DNA of 64,000 nucleotides from Paenibacillus aquistagni (GTDB taxonomy: Bacteria > Bacillota > Bacilli > Paenibacillales > Paenibacillaceae), in the NCBI RefSeq assembly GCF_900177815.1, contig NZ_FXAZ01000007.1:62001-126000 (forward strand), in the 5' to 3' direction. Shown here one piece after another: positions 25,598-36,500 of this stretch; positions within the stretch are counted from its first letter, which is position 1; every line of letters starts with the position of its first letter. The position numbers and the translations under genes were made by a program. The notes beneath the pieces were generated by a model that saw only the letters and a program-made list of their open reading frames with translations, did no database searches and was not told where the DNA came from.

Positions 25598-26800
25598 CTA
25601 CCAATACGGCTTCCAGTCCTGATACGTTCGAACGAGAGCTTCAAAGTAATAGTAATCGCCCCAAATGCAGCACTCATCAATGCCATTGCCAAGCGGCTTG
25701 CCGTATACAGCATGGAGCAGGATACCGTTTGATTCAGGTCGTGTCACCGTCGTATAATGGGCCGCCAAGGATTCCAGCGTCAATAGCGCCGCATTCTCAT
25801 AGCGTCGGCGAGACTCCTCTACGAGCGGTAGATGCTTCGCCAGTTCAAGCATGCCGCAGGCAGCAATAGCAGCCGCAGAGCTGTCTCGCTCCTCATCGCC
25901 TTCCGTGAAGATCAGATCCCAGTAGCAGACATAGTCTTCTGGCAGTCGGTTCAAATAGTAATTGGCCACCTTCTCCGCAAGCCTGATGAGCGACGAGTCC
26001 CCTGTGTAGCGATAGCTGAGCGGCAGCCCATAGATCGCCCAAGCCTGACCGCGAGACCAGCAGGAATCATCCGAGTAGCCTTGCGAGGTCTTCCCGTATC
26101 GTGGCTCACCCGACTCTGTATCCATATAAAAGGTATGATAGGTGGATGCATCCTCGCGAATGATATATTTGGCTGTCTGCTGAATATGGCATTCTGCCGC
26201 TTGATAGTAGCGCGGATCCCCTGTTGTCTCGGAGGCCCAGTAGAGCAGCGGCAGATTCATCGCGCAATCAATAATCATACGGCCGCGCTGGCTCGGATTG
26301 TTGAGATTGCCCCAAGCCTGAATAATGCCTGCCTGCTCAAAATAGCGTTCCATCAGCATATCGGCAGCGAGAAGCGCTGTCTGCTTGGCTTCCTCATTGC
26401 CTGTCAGCTTATAAGCCGCCACACAAGACAAGGTGTATAAGAAGCCCAGATCATGCGTTTCTGTACCAATTCGCTGTTCGACCCTCTCCTTGAAGCTGTC
26501 AAGCTGAAGCTCTGCCTTGGCACGGTATTTGTCATCACCTGTCACCTCATAGGCGAGCCAGAGCATGCCCGTCCAAAAAGAAGAGGTCCATTCTGTATTG
26601 CCTATCGCCGGATAGACAAGATTTACACTCGCCGGGGCAGGAAATTGATGGGCAAACAGATCCAAGCTGCGATCTAGCTGCGCCAGCACATAGTCGATAG
26701 CCTGTCTGCATTGCTCCTTGGTCCATCTGATGTCTTCTTTCACATGGAATCGTTCAGGACGGCACACCTCTTCATAAATGACTTTTGCACTTGTATTCAT
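25598..26800 (-). CDS. GH88 unsaturated glucuronyl hydrolase
   Basis: A 400-residue cytoplasmic enzyme of glycoside hydrolase family 88, which hydrates and cleaves unsaturated glucuronyl oligosaccharides left by polysaccharide lyases. Both catalytic aspartate regions are visible: THDLGFLYTLS and RGRMIIDCAMNLPLLYWAS. The (alpha/alpha)6 barrel motif SDDSCWSRGQAWAIYG is also present. Its start overlaps the AraC regulator stop by 4 bp (ATGA). With the importer upstream it suggests use of glycosaminoglycan- or xanthan/gellan-type oligosaccharides. Confidence 0.94.
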   Translation of the reverse strand: MNTSAKVIYEEVCRPERFHVKEDIRWTKEQCRQAIDYVLAQLDRSLDLFAHQFPAPASVNLVYPAIGNTEWTSSFWTGMLWLAYEVTGDDKYRAKAELQLDSFKERVEQRIGTETHDLGFLYTLSCVAAYKLTGNEEAKQTALLAADMLMERYFEQAGIIQAWGNLNNPSQRGRMIIDCAMNLPLLYWASETTGDPRYYQAAECHIQQTAKYIIREDASTYHTFYMDTESGEPRYGKTSQGYSDDSCWSRGQAWAIYGLPLSYRYTGDSSLIRLAEKVANYYLNRLPEDYVCYWDLIFTEGDEERDSSAAAIAACGMLELAKHLPLVEESRRRYENAALLTLESLAAHYTTVTRPESNGILLHAVYGKPLGNGIDECCIWGDYYYFEALVRTYQDWKPYW

Positions 26801-29187
26801 CCTCTTGCCTCCTTGTTTTGTTCACGAGATGCACGCTGGATGCTCACTCTATATTTGCCGGGCGTCACCCCTTCCAGCTTCTTGAATGCCCGGATAAACA
26901 CCACGTCATTGGTGTACCCAACCATGTGGGCCAATTGAGCATTGGTGTATTCGGACAACATCATAGATTGCTTGGCAAGCTCAATGCGTGCGCGAGTAAT
27001 ATAGTCGGTAAGATTCTGGCCGCTTGCTTTTTTAAAGAAGCTCGATACATATTGCGGCGTCATGCCAAAGTGATCTGCGATCATCACAAGCCCAAGATTT
27101 TGATCCCGCAGATGAAGGTCGATCATCTCGGTGATATCCATGAGCAGCTGCTTGCTGTGGTCACTCTGAGATGTTCTAAAAGATGCGGTTAACTGTGCAT
27201 ACAGCCGTTTGGTTTCCTTATGCATCTCATCAACCGTCTTGCAGTTGAACAGATTTTTAATCGGATCGGCATTAGGACCAAGCAGCGGTTCCAGCTGGCT
27301 GTTCGTGGTGTTTGTTATTTTGAGGAATGTACTGATGATGTTGAAAAACAAGCATAAACCCAGCTCAAGTGTCATCTTCGCCGTATTGAAGTTCATCTCA
27401 TAGATGTTGTCCAAAAGCTTAGCCACATTGTCGATGTCGCCGCTTTTCACATGGTTAACAAGCTGAACTTCGAACTCCAGCGGATAATAGTAATGCGGCG
27501 TTGTCTCCTGCAGTTCTCCAAAGTGGATGATCGCATTCTGTCCGCGGAACATCCGGTAGTCGAATGCCGCCATCGCTTCTAGATAGGCATGACCGATCTC
27601 GGCTGTCCCCTCATGAATATCGCTGACTGCAATCGTCATGCACACCTTGAAGCGATCCTGCATGATCTGCAGCAGCTGCTCTTGCATCACATGAAGCTCC
27701 TCAGCATGTCGATCAGCTCGTTCTGTCTCCATATTAAGCAAAAAGGCGATTCGATCCCGCTCCAGCTCCACGGCATAGCCGACATGACGCTCATTCATCA
27801 GATCCAGCGCGATATTCGAAATGATAAATCGAACCTGCGTCCACTTTGCTTCTGACTCGACTTGCGCATATTCCGCGATATCTTCAATCTGGACGATAAA
27901 TACCGCGAAGGTGTCTGAGATGAATTGGATATTCATAAAGTCAAGCTGTGCATCCATCGATTCCTGCTCCAAATCGACATACCCTCGGATCAAGCGCGAC
28001 AAGAAATTGGTCTGAATGACTGGCGCTTGTTCCATTAGCCGGCTTCTCAGATGCCGTTCCTCAAGCAATGTTCCCTCAATGGACGCTGTAATGAAATCAT
28101 ACTCATTGCCTGCCTTCACTCTTGCACTCGGCCGTCCCTGAATAATGGCCGCTACCATCCTCTTCACAGGGCTGTACTGGCGATAAGCGATCCAGCACGC
28201 GGCTGCTCCTCCACATACAAGGGCCACAATGAGCACCAATAAGGCAATATGCTTCATGCTCTCTACTTTTTGCATAAACAGATCTTTCGGCATGATGGAG
28301 ACATAATACCAATCCGCCTGTTTGGACGACGTATACGAGATAATGCTATCGGTACCATTCCATTGATCGTGAAATAAGCCTGATGCTCTCGTCAGTCGCT
28401 GAAGGAGGCCTTCACCCAAAGAGGTATCCTGATCAGTAGAAGCTATAATACGCTCGGCTTGATCGACGATGAAGATTGTGCTGTCATTGGCCAGCTCAAG
28501 CTGCTTGAACATCTCCTGTATCTTAGCTTCATCAATCAGAATCACAAGCGATCCGCGAGTCTCAGTCACCTCATAGATTGGAAGCGATTGCAAAAAGGTG
28601 ATGACGCGAGCCTTATTTCCTAGATTAACAGGGTCCTGCCAAAGTGCTGCCGATGGCTGGAAAGACAAGTTGTGATAGCTTCCCAGCACCTCTTGCCACT
28701 CATGATAGCTGGCATTCTCATATTGATAGTACTTGTTGTAAAAGGTTTCTGTATCCGTGCGCACTCCAGGCTTTAGAATCAGATCATTTGCTTGCAGATA
28801 GACATAGAAGTCCTTCACAAAGCCGCTGGCGAAGCTCTGATAGCGATTCAGATCGTTACGCACGAACTCTACCTGCTTGTAGGCTTCATCTTCAGGCGTT
28901 CCACTATAGCTGAGCAGCGTGGCGAGCTTCGGATTAAAGGCAAGCTGCTTCGCCAGAATGTCCATCTCCTTAAGCTTGTTATCCAAGGATAGCCTGAGCT
29001 GTTCCAGCATCGCGGTATTCTGTCGGCGCGCATTCCCTTCCAGCACGTCCTCTACCTTGGTGTACAGAAACAGCCCCATGGAGACCGGAATCAGAAGCAA
29101 GATCAGGTTCGATACAATCATCGCCGTGAATACCCGACTTAAGCTGCGCTTGCCAAGCTTCGGAAGAAGGCTCACTATGGATCTCAT
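26797..29187 (-). CDS. Membrane-bound AraC-family regulator (YesN/MsmR type)
   Basis: About 796 residues. Two membrane segments (about 20-42 and 295-318) flank an extracytoplasmic sensor (Cache-like) domain; then a cytoplasmic region; and a C-terminal AraC helix-turn-helix of about 100 residues (FGMTPQYVSSFFKKASGQN and VGYTNDVVFIRAFKKLEGV). This architecture is common in Paenibacillus next to LplABC-type sugar importers, where the regulator controls the adjacent locus. Of two adjacent ATGs the second is better spaced from GGGGGG. A gap of about 250 bp to the upstream permease holds no gene and may contain its promoter. Confidence 0.93.
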   Translation of the reverse strand: MRSIVSLLPKLGKRSLSRVFTAMIVSNLILLLIPVSMGLFLYTKVEDVLEGNARRQNTAMLEQLRLSLDNKLKEMDILAKQLAFNPKLATLLSYSGTPEDEAYKQVEFVRNDLNRYQSFASGFVKDFYVYLQANDLILKPGVRTDTETFYNKYYQYENASYHEWQEVLGSYHNLSFQPSAALWQDPVNLGNKARVITFLQSLPIYEVTETRGSLVILIDEAKIQEMFKQLELANDSTIFIVDQAERIIASTDQDTSLGEGLLQRLTRASGLFHDQWNGTDSIISYTSSKQADWYYVSIMPKDLFMQKVESMKHIALLVLIVALVCGGAAACWIAYRQYSPVKRMVAAIIQGRPSARVKAGNEYDFITASIEGTLLEERHLRSRLMEQAPVIQTNFLSRLIRGYVDLEQESMDAQLDFMNIQFISDTFAVFIVQIEDIAEYAQVESEAKWTQVRFIISNIALDLMNERHVGYAVELERDRIAFLLNMETERADRHAEELHVMQEQLLQIMQDRFKVCMTIAVSDIHEGTAEIGHAYLEAMAAFDYRMFRGQNAIIHFGELQETTPHYYYPLEFEVQLVNHVKSGDIDNVAKLLDNIYEMNFNTAKMTLELGLCLFFNIISTFLKITNTTNSQLEPLLGPNADPIKNLFNCKTVDEMHKETKRLYAQLTASFRTSQSDHSKQLLMDITEMIDLHLRDQNLGLVMIADHFGMTPQYVSSFFKKASGQNLTDYITRARIELAKQSMMLSEYTNAQLAHMVGYTNDVVFIRAFKKLEGVTPGKYRVSIQRASREQNKEARG

Positions 29188-29437
29188 CATGATCCCCCCA
29201 TGAGATGAATTCGGAATGAATCATGTATCCTTCGTGAACACGATCTATTTTTCCTTCTTTTTCCTGATTATTTTATCCAAAATCATACTTTTTGCCCTGA
29301 CAATCCATCTAAAGTATGACGTATGTTCGGACATCGTGATTGTATTTCAGGCTTTGCTCTGGCATTCGTCTCAGCTATACTGCGGCTATTATCCGCTATT
29401 TATTGCGGCTTCACTGCTCATATCGCGCTTGCCCAAA

Positions 29438-30313
29438 CTATTCTTTTATTGCCCCAATTAGCACTCCTTTGACAAAGTACTTTTGCAGGAATGGGTATAG
29501 AAGCAGAATCGGCAGCGTAGACACGATAATCGTGGCATACTTAATCGTCTCTGCGATCGCAATCCGATCTTGCGCCCCCGCATCGGTCATCATGCTGTCT
29601 GTGGAATTCGTAATCAGAATCTCGCGAAGCACGAGCTGCAGCGGGAACAGCTCCCGATCTCTCAGATAGATCAATGCGCTGAAATAAGAATTCCAATGCC
29701 CTACCGCATACCACAGAATCATGACAGCAATGACGGGCATGGACAGCGGAATAATGATCCGAAAGAGAATGACGAGATCATTGGCGCCATCCATTCGCGC
29801 CGATTCTTCGAGGCTGATCGGAACGGCTTGGAATCCTGTCCTCATGATAATCATATTGAAGGTGCTGATGGCCCCAGGTATCAACAGCGCCCATACACTG
29901 TTCAGCATGCCGAGCTTATTAATGAGTAGATAAGTTGGGATCAGTCCGCCGCCAAAGAACATTGTGATGACGATCAGCAGCATGAGCATATTTTTAAAAT
30001 ACAGATTCCGTCGAGACAGCACATATGCTCCAAGCGCGGTCAACAGCAGATTGATCGCCGTCCCACAGACAACATAGAAGATCGTATTGCGGTACCCCGT
30101 GGTGATCATCGGGTTATCGAATACCGCCTTATAAGCGTTCATATTCAGATCAAGCGGAAGCAGAAGCAAGCCGCGATGGGAGGCAAGCGCTGCCGGATTG
30201 CTTAGCGAAGCGAAGAAGACATAGATGAACGGATAAAGCGTCACGAAGCATAACAGCAGCATGAACAGCGTATTTACTGCGACAAAACATTTCTCACCAA
30301 TTGTGGTCTTCAT
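29438..30313 (-). CDS. Carbohydrate ABC transporter permease, LplC/YtcP type
   Basis: A 291-residue inner-membrane permease with six membrane segments and the ABC-coupling EAA motif region ESARMDGANDLVILFRIIIP. Forms a heterodimer with the LplB-type permease 15 bp upstream. No ATPase is encoded here; such importers usually share a MsmX-type ATPase encoded elsewhere. GAGGAGG precedes the ATG. Confidence 0.93.
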   Translation of the reverse strand: MKTTIGEKCFVAVNTLFMLLLCFVTLYPFIYVFFASLSNPAALASHRGLLLLPLDLNMNAYKAVFDNPMITTGYRNTIFYVVCGTAINLLLTALGAYVLSRRNLYFKNMLMLLIVITMFFGGGLIPTYLLINKLGMLNSVWALLIPGAISTFNMIIMRTGFQAVPISLEESARMDGANDLVILFRIIIPLSMPVIAVMILWYAVGHWNSYFSALIYLRDRELFPLQLVLREILITNSTDSMMTDAGAQDRIAIAETIKYATIIVSTLPILLLYPFLQKYFVKGVLIGAIKE

Positions 30314-30328
30314 CTGGGCGCCTCCTCT

Positions 30329-31303
30329 CTACCATAATTTGTGCTCGCTGACTCGCTTGCTGATCGTGTTGGAGGCAACAAGGAGAATAAAGCTGACTAT
30401 CGAGTTGAACAAGCCTACCGCTGTCGTAAAGCCATAATCCGAATCAAGCACCCCTCTGCGATACACAAAGGTAGAGATGACATCCGCCGTCTCATAGGTC
30501 AGCGGACTATACATCAGCAGTACTTTCTCACTTCCCACGCTCATCATTGAGCCCATATTCAGAATGAACATAATGACAATGGTCGGCATAATGCCTGGAA
30601 TCGTAATGTGCAGCACCTGCTTGAAGCGGCCTGCTCCGTCCATCTTCGCTGCCTCATACAAGGTAGGGTCAATGGTTGCAATAGCGGCAAGATAGATAAT
30701 CGAACCCCATCCAAGTCCCTGCCATATGCCAGAGCCGACGAACAAAGTTCGAAACCAGCCAGGCTCAGACATAAACGGAATGCTGTCGATGCCGAAGAAA
30801 CCGAGCAATTGGTTGATTAGCCCGTCGCGTGCGAGAAAATCAAACATCATGCCGACTACGACCACAATCGAGATAAAGTGCGGCAGATAGGAGATCGTCT
30901 GTACGGTACGCTTGAAGATTCGACCGCGAATCTCATTAAGCAGCAGCGCCAATAGGATGGGGGCTGGGAATGCAAACAATAGCTCGTAAATATTAATGAG
31001 AATCGTATTGCGTATGAGGCGTCCAAAATAATAGCTGTTGAAGAAATTCTCGAAATGATCGAAGCCGATCCATCTGCTGCCCCATATGCCATCCGCAATG
31101 CTGAAATCCTTAAACGCCATAAGCAGGCCATACATCGGACCATAGTGAAAAATACCGTAATAAGCGATAATTGGAAGGGCGAGCAAATAGATAAACTTAT
31201 TGCGCTTAAGGTCCTTCTTGATTAAGGACCGTCGCTCCAGCTTGCGCTGCTTCGCAGGAGAATCCGGCTGCGGCGCATGTGGTGCACGTGGTGATGCTGC
31301 CAT
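30329..31303 (-). CDS. Carbohydrate ABC transporter permease, LplB type
   Basis: About 324 residues with six membrane segments and the EAA region YEAAKMDGAGRFKQVLHITIPG. The N-terminus (about 45 residues) is a hydrophilic Pro/Arg/Lys-rich tail before the first membrane segment. The start at 31303 is preferred because GGGGAAACGC precedes it. Partner of the LplC-type permease; imports an oligosaccharide, probably an unsaturated uronyl sugar given the GH88 gene. Confidence 0.93.
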   Translation of the reverse strand: MAASPRAPHAPQPDSPAKQRKLERRSLIKKDLKRNKFIYLLALPIIAYYGIFHYGPMYGLLMAFKDFSIADGIWGSRWIGFDHFENFFNSYYFGRLIRNTILINIYELLFAFPAPILLALLLNEIRGRIFKRTVQTISYLPHFISIVVVVGMMFDFLARDGLINQLLGFFGIDSIPFMSEPGWFRTLFVGSGIWQGLGWGSIIYLAAIATIDPTLYEAAKMDGAGRFKQVLHITIPGIMPTIVIMFILNMGSMMSVGSEKVLLMYSPLTYETADVISTFVYRRGVLDSDYGFTTAVGLFNSIVSFILLVASNTISKRVSEHKLW

Positions 31304-31371
31304 GCGTTTCCCCACTTTCCTTGTTGTATGGAAGAAGCGAGAGAGTGAATCTCCCGCTTCGCAAATAAGCA

Positions 31372-32988
31372 TTAACGCTTGTTGTAGCGCTCCAGTGCGT
31401 GCTGCTGAATCTCAATGGCTTCTTGAAGCCCCATGCTCTCCATCGTCTTGACATACTTATCGAAGTTATCAAGCGGCTCCTGACCCATAATGAACTTCAA
31501 GTACATCTCATCCTTGAAGGTGTTGATATCATTCATGATCGAAGCGTAGCGGCTGCTCTCCTGACTGTTAGGCGTCGTACGCGGCAGCTTCAGATCAAGG
31601 GTCGGTTCAGCCCAGATCTCCTTAGAGGCAAGCTGATCTTCCGACGTGGTGTACTGTTCATCAAATCGTATGTCGAGCATAAAAGGACCGCTGAAGGTTG
31701 CACGATTATGCTGGGACATCGACTGGATAACCGGCAGTCCGGAAGGATTGTTCAGCACCTCAGGCTTAAAGACCGGCTTGCCGTCCTCCATGGTGTAGCT
31801 CGCCCCTTCTTTTCCAAAGTTAAAGAGAAGGGTTCCGGCTTCCGAGTATGCATAATCAAGCCATTTTACCGTCTCGATTGGATTCTTATTGCTTGTCGTA
31901 ATGGCAGCACCAATGCCGGTATAAGCAAAGTCTTTATACCCCCAGATCTGCTTGTCTCCTTTATTCATCACCGGATATGGAGCTGCTACCAGATGAAAAT
32001 TCGGATCCTTTTCCTTCATCAGCGTGTTGTACTTCCCAATGCCGCTGCCGGTATACAGCACAGCAGAACCGATCTGTCCCCCAGTAATCTTTGCCTCAAG
32101 CAGCTTCGCATCCGTGGTGGCAAAGTCACGGTCCAACAGTCCCGCTTGATACCACTTGTTCATCAGCGCGAGGAATTCCTTGAATGTTGGATCGGTTGGT
32201 CCATACTTGACCACGCCCCCATCCTGATAGAATCCCGCATTGATGCCAAAGGCGCCTAGGAACGCTGTAGAGGTGTCAACATCGCCTTTTGTAAGATAGA
32301 GCGGTATCTCATCGGCTTCTCCATTGCCGTTCATATCGTTTGCTTTGAAGGCTTTGAGCACGGTGTACCATTCTTCAATCGTTGTAGGCATCTCCAGATT
32401 AAGCTTATCGAGCCAATCCTGACGGATCGTAGGCCCTAGAAATACTTTCAAACGGTCATGAGAGCGAATAAACGGGAAGGCATAGATGCTGCCCTCATCG
32501 GTCATGATTTCCTTCTTCCACTCCGGATGCTCCTCAAGCACCTTCTTCAAGTTCGGCGCATGCTCATCGATCAGCTCGTTCAGCCGAATAATTTTCCCAT
32601 CTTTAATCGCCTTCTCTGGACCTCCTGGATAGCCGATCCATGAATATTCAATCACGTCAGGCAGCTTATCCGAGGTCAGCATAAGGTTAAACTGCTCCTT
32701 GGCCTGCTGGCCTTCCGGAGGATGCTGGAAGTCGACCTTCACCCCTGTAACCTGCTCCAGCTCCTTATAAGCTTCAATCTCGTTATAGCTCTTTAACGTT
32801 GCGGACACTTGACTCACCATCTGTACCCAATAGGATAGATGGGTCAGCTTCTCAGGCTCGTTCGCTGCATCGTCTCCGCTCCCAGCTTGGCCCTTTGTTC
32901 CGGAGTCGCTGCACGCGGTCAAAGAGATGGATAAAATGACTGCCAGGATTAGGATGCTTGCACGCTTTAATGAATATAATGACTTCAA
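31372..32988 (-). CDS. Extracellular sugar-binding lipoprotein, LplA type
   Basis: A 538-residue family 1-like solute-binding lipoprotein. The start is a TTG at 32988, 9 bases after AAGGGGG, giving LKSLYSLKRASILILAV as signal peptide and lipobox LTAC. Upstream ATGs would bury this ribosome binding site. The large size and motifs such as LPDVIEYSWIG and NGNGEADEIPLYL match the Paenibacillus LplA group. It captures the substrate for the two downstream permeases. Confidence 0.92.
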   Translation of the reverse strand: MKSLYSLKRASILILAVILSISLTACSDSGTKGQAGSGDDAANEPEKLTHLSYWVQMVSQVSATLKSYNEIEAYKELEQVTGVKVDFQHPPEGQQAKEQFNLMLTSDKLPDVIEYSWIGYPGGPEKAIKDGKIIRLNELIDEHAPNLKKVLEEHPEWKKEIMTDEGSIYAFPFIRSHDRLKVFLGPTIRQDWLDKLNLEMPTTIEEWYTVLKAFKANDMNGNGEADEIPLYLTKGDVDTSTAFLGAFGINAGFYQDGGVVKYGPTDPTFKEFLALMNKWYQAGLLDRDFATTDAKLLEAKITGGQIGSAVLYTGSGIGKYNTLMKEKDPNFHLVAAPYPVMNKGDKQIWGYKDFAYTGIGAAITTSNKNPIETVKWLDYAYSEAGTLLFNFGKEGASYTMEDGKPVFKPEVLNNPSGLPVIQSMSQHNRATFSGPFMLDIRFDEQYTTSEDQLASKEIWAEPTLDLKLPRTTPNSQESSRYASIMNDINTFKDEMYLKFIMGQEPLDNFDKYVKTMESMGLQEAIEIQQHALERYNKR

Positions 32989-33327
32989 TTCACATGTCCC
33001 CCTTAACATAAGCTTAAAAGATTTCAAAACCGATATAACATGTTCGCTATCTTCACGGATACCCCACGTTGAAACAAATTCCCTATCCAGCCTTATTAAT
33101 AAGATCAGCCAAAAGAGCAGCCAAATCGTATAAGGTTCGCAAGACAACAGGAACCGCCTTCCACGTGTGTTTCCTCTACCATACCTGATTCTTTCTTAGA
33201 CTGAACACGCTCAGCTTGTTAGATCGACCATATTTATTTAAGAAAGGGGACTGACTTTTTTTATGATCAGCTGATTTTTTTGCAGATTAGTGGTCTTTTC
33301 CCCTTATGTAGTCGGGCATGATGAAGA
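32989..33327. other. Upstream region of the importer operon
   Basis: About 340 bases with no gene I can support. It should hold the promoter of the lplA-type operon and any site bound by the AraC-type regulator. It is AT-rich with several short T-runs (33240-33300). I saw no clear -35/-10 pair and no good cre site. Confidence 0.4.
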
Positions 33328-33359
33328 AGAGCCATCCTTCATATGCGAAGAATGGCTCT
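33328..33359 (-). terminator. Hairpin after the second M60 gene
   Basis: AGAGCCAT pairs with ATGGCTCT, with CTTC/GAAG inside the loop, followed on the minus strand by TCTTC. It lies about 140 bases after the stop at 33501 and is the probable end of that transcript. The bases between hold no gene. Confidence 0.6.
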
Positions 33360-33500
33360 AGAAAGGGCATCTTGTTCATCCCAATTATACCGCAGGCGGG
33401 CAAGGATAAAGCAATTGCGAGCAGCAGCTCTTGTTCTGTTCGATATGCTTCAGGATCACTGCAATGCTGCCGATTCCAAGATCACAACGGCTGCTTCTGC

Positions 33501-36500
33501 TTACTGCTGCTGCAGCCTTTCAATGACAGACAGCAATTCCTGAGCCGTGTTCTCATCCATATGCTTGCCGGTCTGCGCTTGGATAAACTTTACGAGCGGC
33601 TCATAAGACTTAGGATTCGTTAAATCCTGTCTCTCCAGCTTCGCAATATGGCTCCTAAGCGCCTGAGCAATGCCATGGTTCGAGATCAAGCCTGCATCGC
33701 TTGCACGTTCTACGATCTCGTACAGATCCTGCACAGCCGCCGCCTTGATCACTTGAAACGAAACGGACTTATCAGCAGTATTTCCTGCCTGATCAATGGC
33801 TGTGACGACGAGTTCATGCGTTCCTTGAGCCAGGACTGCCGGATCAATCACATAGGGGGCTTCAAGCGGTTGTCCATCAAGCAGCACGGTGATGGTCTTC
33901 ACCCCGCTTAAGACATCCAACACTTGAATGGGAACTTCAATTGGGGTATCGCCATATACAGCCTCAGCCACAGAAGCCTCAATTGATGGTGCTGTTAGAT
34001 CCAGCTTAACCGTAGTGCTTACCTCATCGCTTGTAACACCCGACAGCTGTCGTACACGTGCATAGACGGTAGTCTCGCCTTCATCAGCAATCACAATCGG
34101 CGTCGTATAAGCTGTCCATGCGCCATCTGCGCCAAGCTTATATTGGTTGCGCAGCCCGCTCCCCTCATCGATAGGCGTTGGATTCGTGACTGTCACCGTC
34201 ACTTCTGATGAATGCCAATCCTGCTCGGTTCCGCTGCTGAGCTCTAAGGTTGGCGCTTCTATTCCTTCCGTTTCGCGAAGCGTCCAGATGTCCTGAGAAG
34301 GCTTGGGCAGATTCAAGGCTTCAATCTGAGCTTTCACAGTGCTTGGCGTATATTTTAAGAACCATTTGTCAAAAAACTCCGTCAAGTCCTCTCCTGCTGT
34401 CTTTGACGCCATAACAACGAAGGTGTCAATTTCAGCCTGATTGTTCGCTGGCAGCTGACTGGCAGGAAGCTCCCGATAAGCACGGTGCAGATCAGCATAA
34501 TAGTCCCAGCCATAGGCCAAGGAGAGCTGTCTGAACATAACCAGATTCACAAACAAATCTTGGCCTGATTTGCCATAGACAGTCGTATTCGGATCACTTG
34601 TCGCCATATGCTCAAAGGCACGATCGTAAAAATCCTTGCCCTGCGCATTGCGAGTAAGGAGATTGCTCGGATTGCCGAACTTCTGCTGTACATAGAGCGA
34701 GTAGATATTAACGGTAACCTCGCCGGTCACATCCCAATTCCACGCGCCCTGCTGATATTCATGACCGGTCTCATGCCAGAAGCCCCATCCATTGCGCGTG
34801 ACGCGCTCAATATCCACGGCATGTGCCGCAGATGGATCGATCTGGAACATGATCGGATATCCTGCATGCATGAAGCCCGCGCTGATCTGCCGATCGGCCA
34901 CATAGCGGAATGGAAGATCAACGCTTCGGTGCGGCAGAGACGAATCCGGGGACAAGCCTGCTGCTTCATCCGTATAATCCACTATTTGATCCCACTTCTC
35001 AAGCAGCGCTTGAGGATCATCAAGCGTCCTTACATATTCAGAAGGGAGCGTGAGAATAACACGTCTGCTTTGAAGCTCCGCCCATGGCGCTTGATATTCA
35101 CGAATACTCGTCCATGCTTCGTCAGTGGTCTCACCAAGCACATAATAAGGGGCCTGAACGCCGCCTTCGATCGTAATCTCCTTTACTATCCCTGGCTGCG
35201 GCTTCGTAGGAATAAGATAGAGAAGCCCGCCATAGGGGCTGCGAATCTGATGGTCGCCAGGAGAAAGCGTCTTGCGCTGGGTAACAATCGGAAGGCGCTT
35301 CCAGACATTCTGACTCGTCAGATTATCCGTATGGGCGCCGATCTGCACATCAAGTCCTGTCGTGCCTTCAGGCACATGAACGGTGATCCATTCACCAGCA
35401 GGAGCATACAATCCCGTGCTGATCCAATGCTTGGGCACTGTTCCCTGACGCAAATAATCAAAGGTGGAATAATCAAAATCAACTGGAATGCGCTTCTGCT
35501 CCACTCTTGGCGCATCCGAGGGAACAGCGCCTGGGAAGTTGTCCGCATAAGGCGATTTGGGAGCATCAAGCTGATTGCCGACGAGGCTTAAGTTGTAAGC
35601 TAACAGCGCACTGGAATAAGGAGATAACGAACGATCAAGCGGAAAGCTAAGATGCTGGCCGAGCTCTTCTGCATCCTGCTTAATCTGAGCATACATGGCG
35701 CTCTCATCTGTTAGACTGCCGAATGTGCCGCCCGTGACAGCAGCCAGCACCTGCAGCTTCTTTTTTGCATCCGCGCCTGCTGGGCCGATCTCAAGTTCAT
35801 TGGGGTCAAATTGTCCCGCCTCTACTTGCTTCGCTTGATCGACGAGCATTGCTGCGTGATAAGCTTGGGCAGCGGATACGGACAGCTTCGGTAAGGTAGC
35901 GGTCTTCGTCGTGGCAATATTGTTCATTATTCCAAGTCCCATGCGATTCAGCAATCGCTGCAGCGGATAATCCTCGCTCAGCTTCGCTGTGCGTCCTTGA
36001 TAGGCACTGCCAAGAAAGACATGCGGATACTGCTCCATCACCCAGCCCTTCATCGCAACCACCACGCTTCCGCCTTGCTCAACATAAGCGGCTAACGCAT
36101 CAATCTCATTGTCTTTCATCGTTGCATCCACATAGGCAACAGGATGCTCTACAGGATCTAAGGGTAATGACAGGAAGGAATCTCGTTGTATGACTTCGAT
36201 GGGGTAGTTGGAAGCAATCGGGAAGCTCTTGGTCGTAGCCGTCAGGATGGGAAGGGTTCCTTGTCCAGCGAGTGCTTCTCTATACGTCAGCGGCTCAGCA
36301 TCTTCCGTAAGCCATAAGAGGATGTTGCGTGCTACCGTGCTTCTATCATCTGTAATGTCCGAAGCGAACTTGAAGTAGGAATCATCTCCAGCAAGGATGA
36401 CTCGTCCAGCTCCATAATGAGCTGCAGCTAGAATCGGGGTCGTATCGGGGTTCGTCGCAAGCACGAAGGCTTGGTCTCCAATGGCAGCTACGCCGCCGTT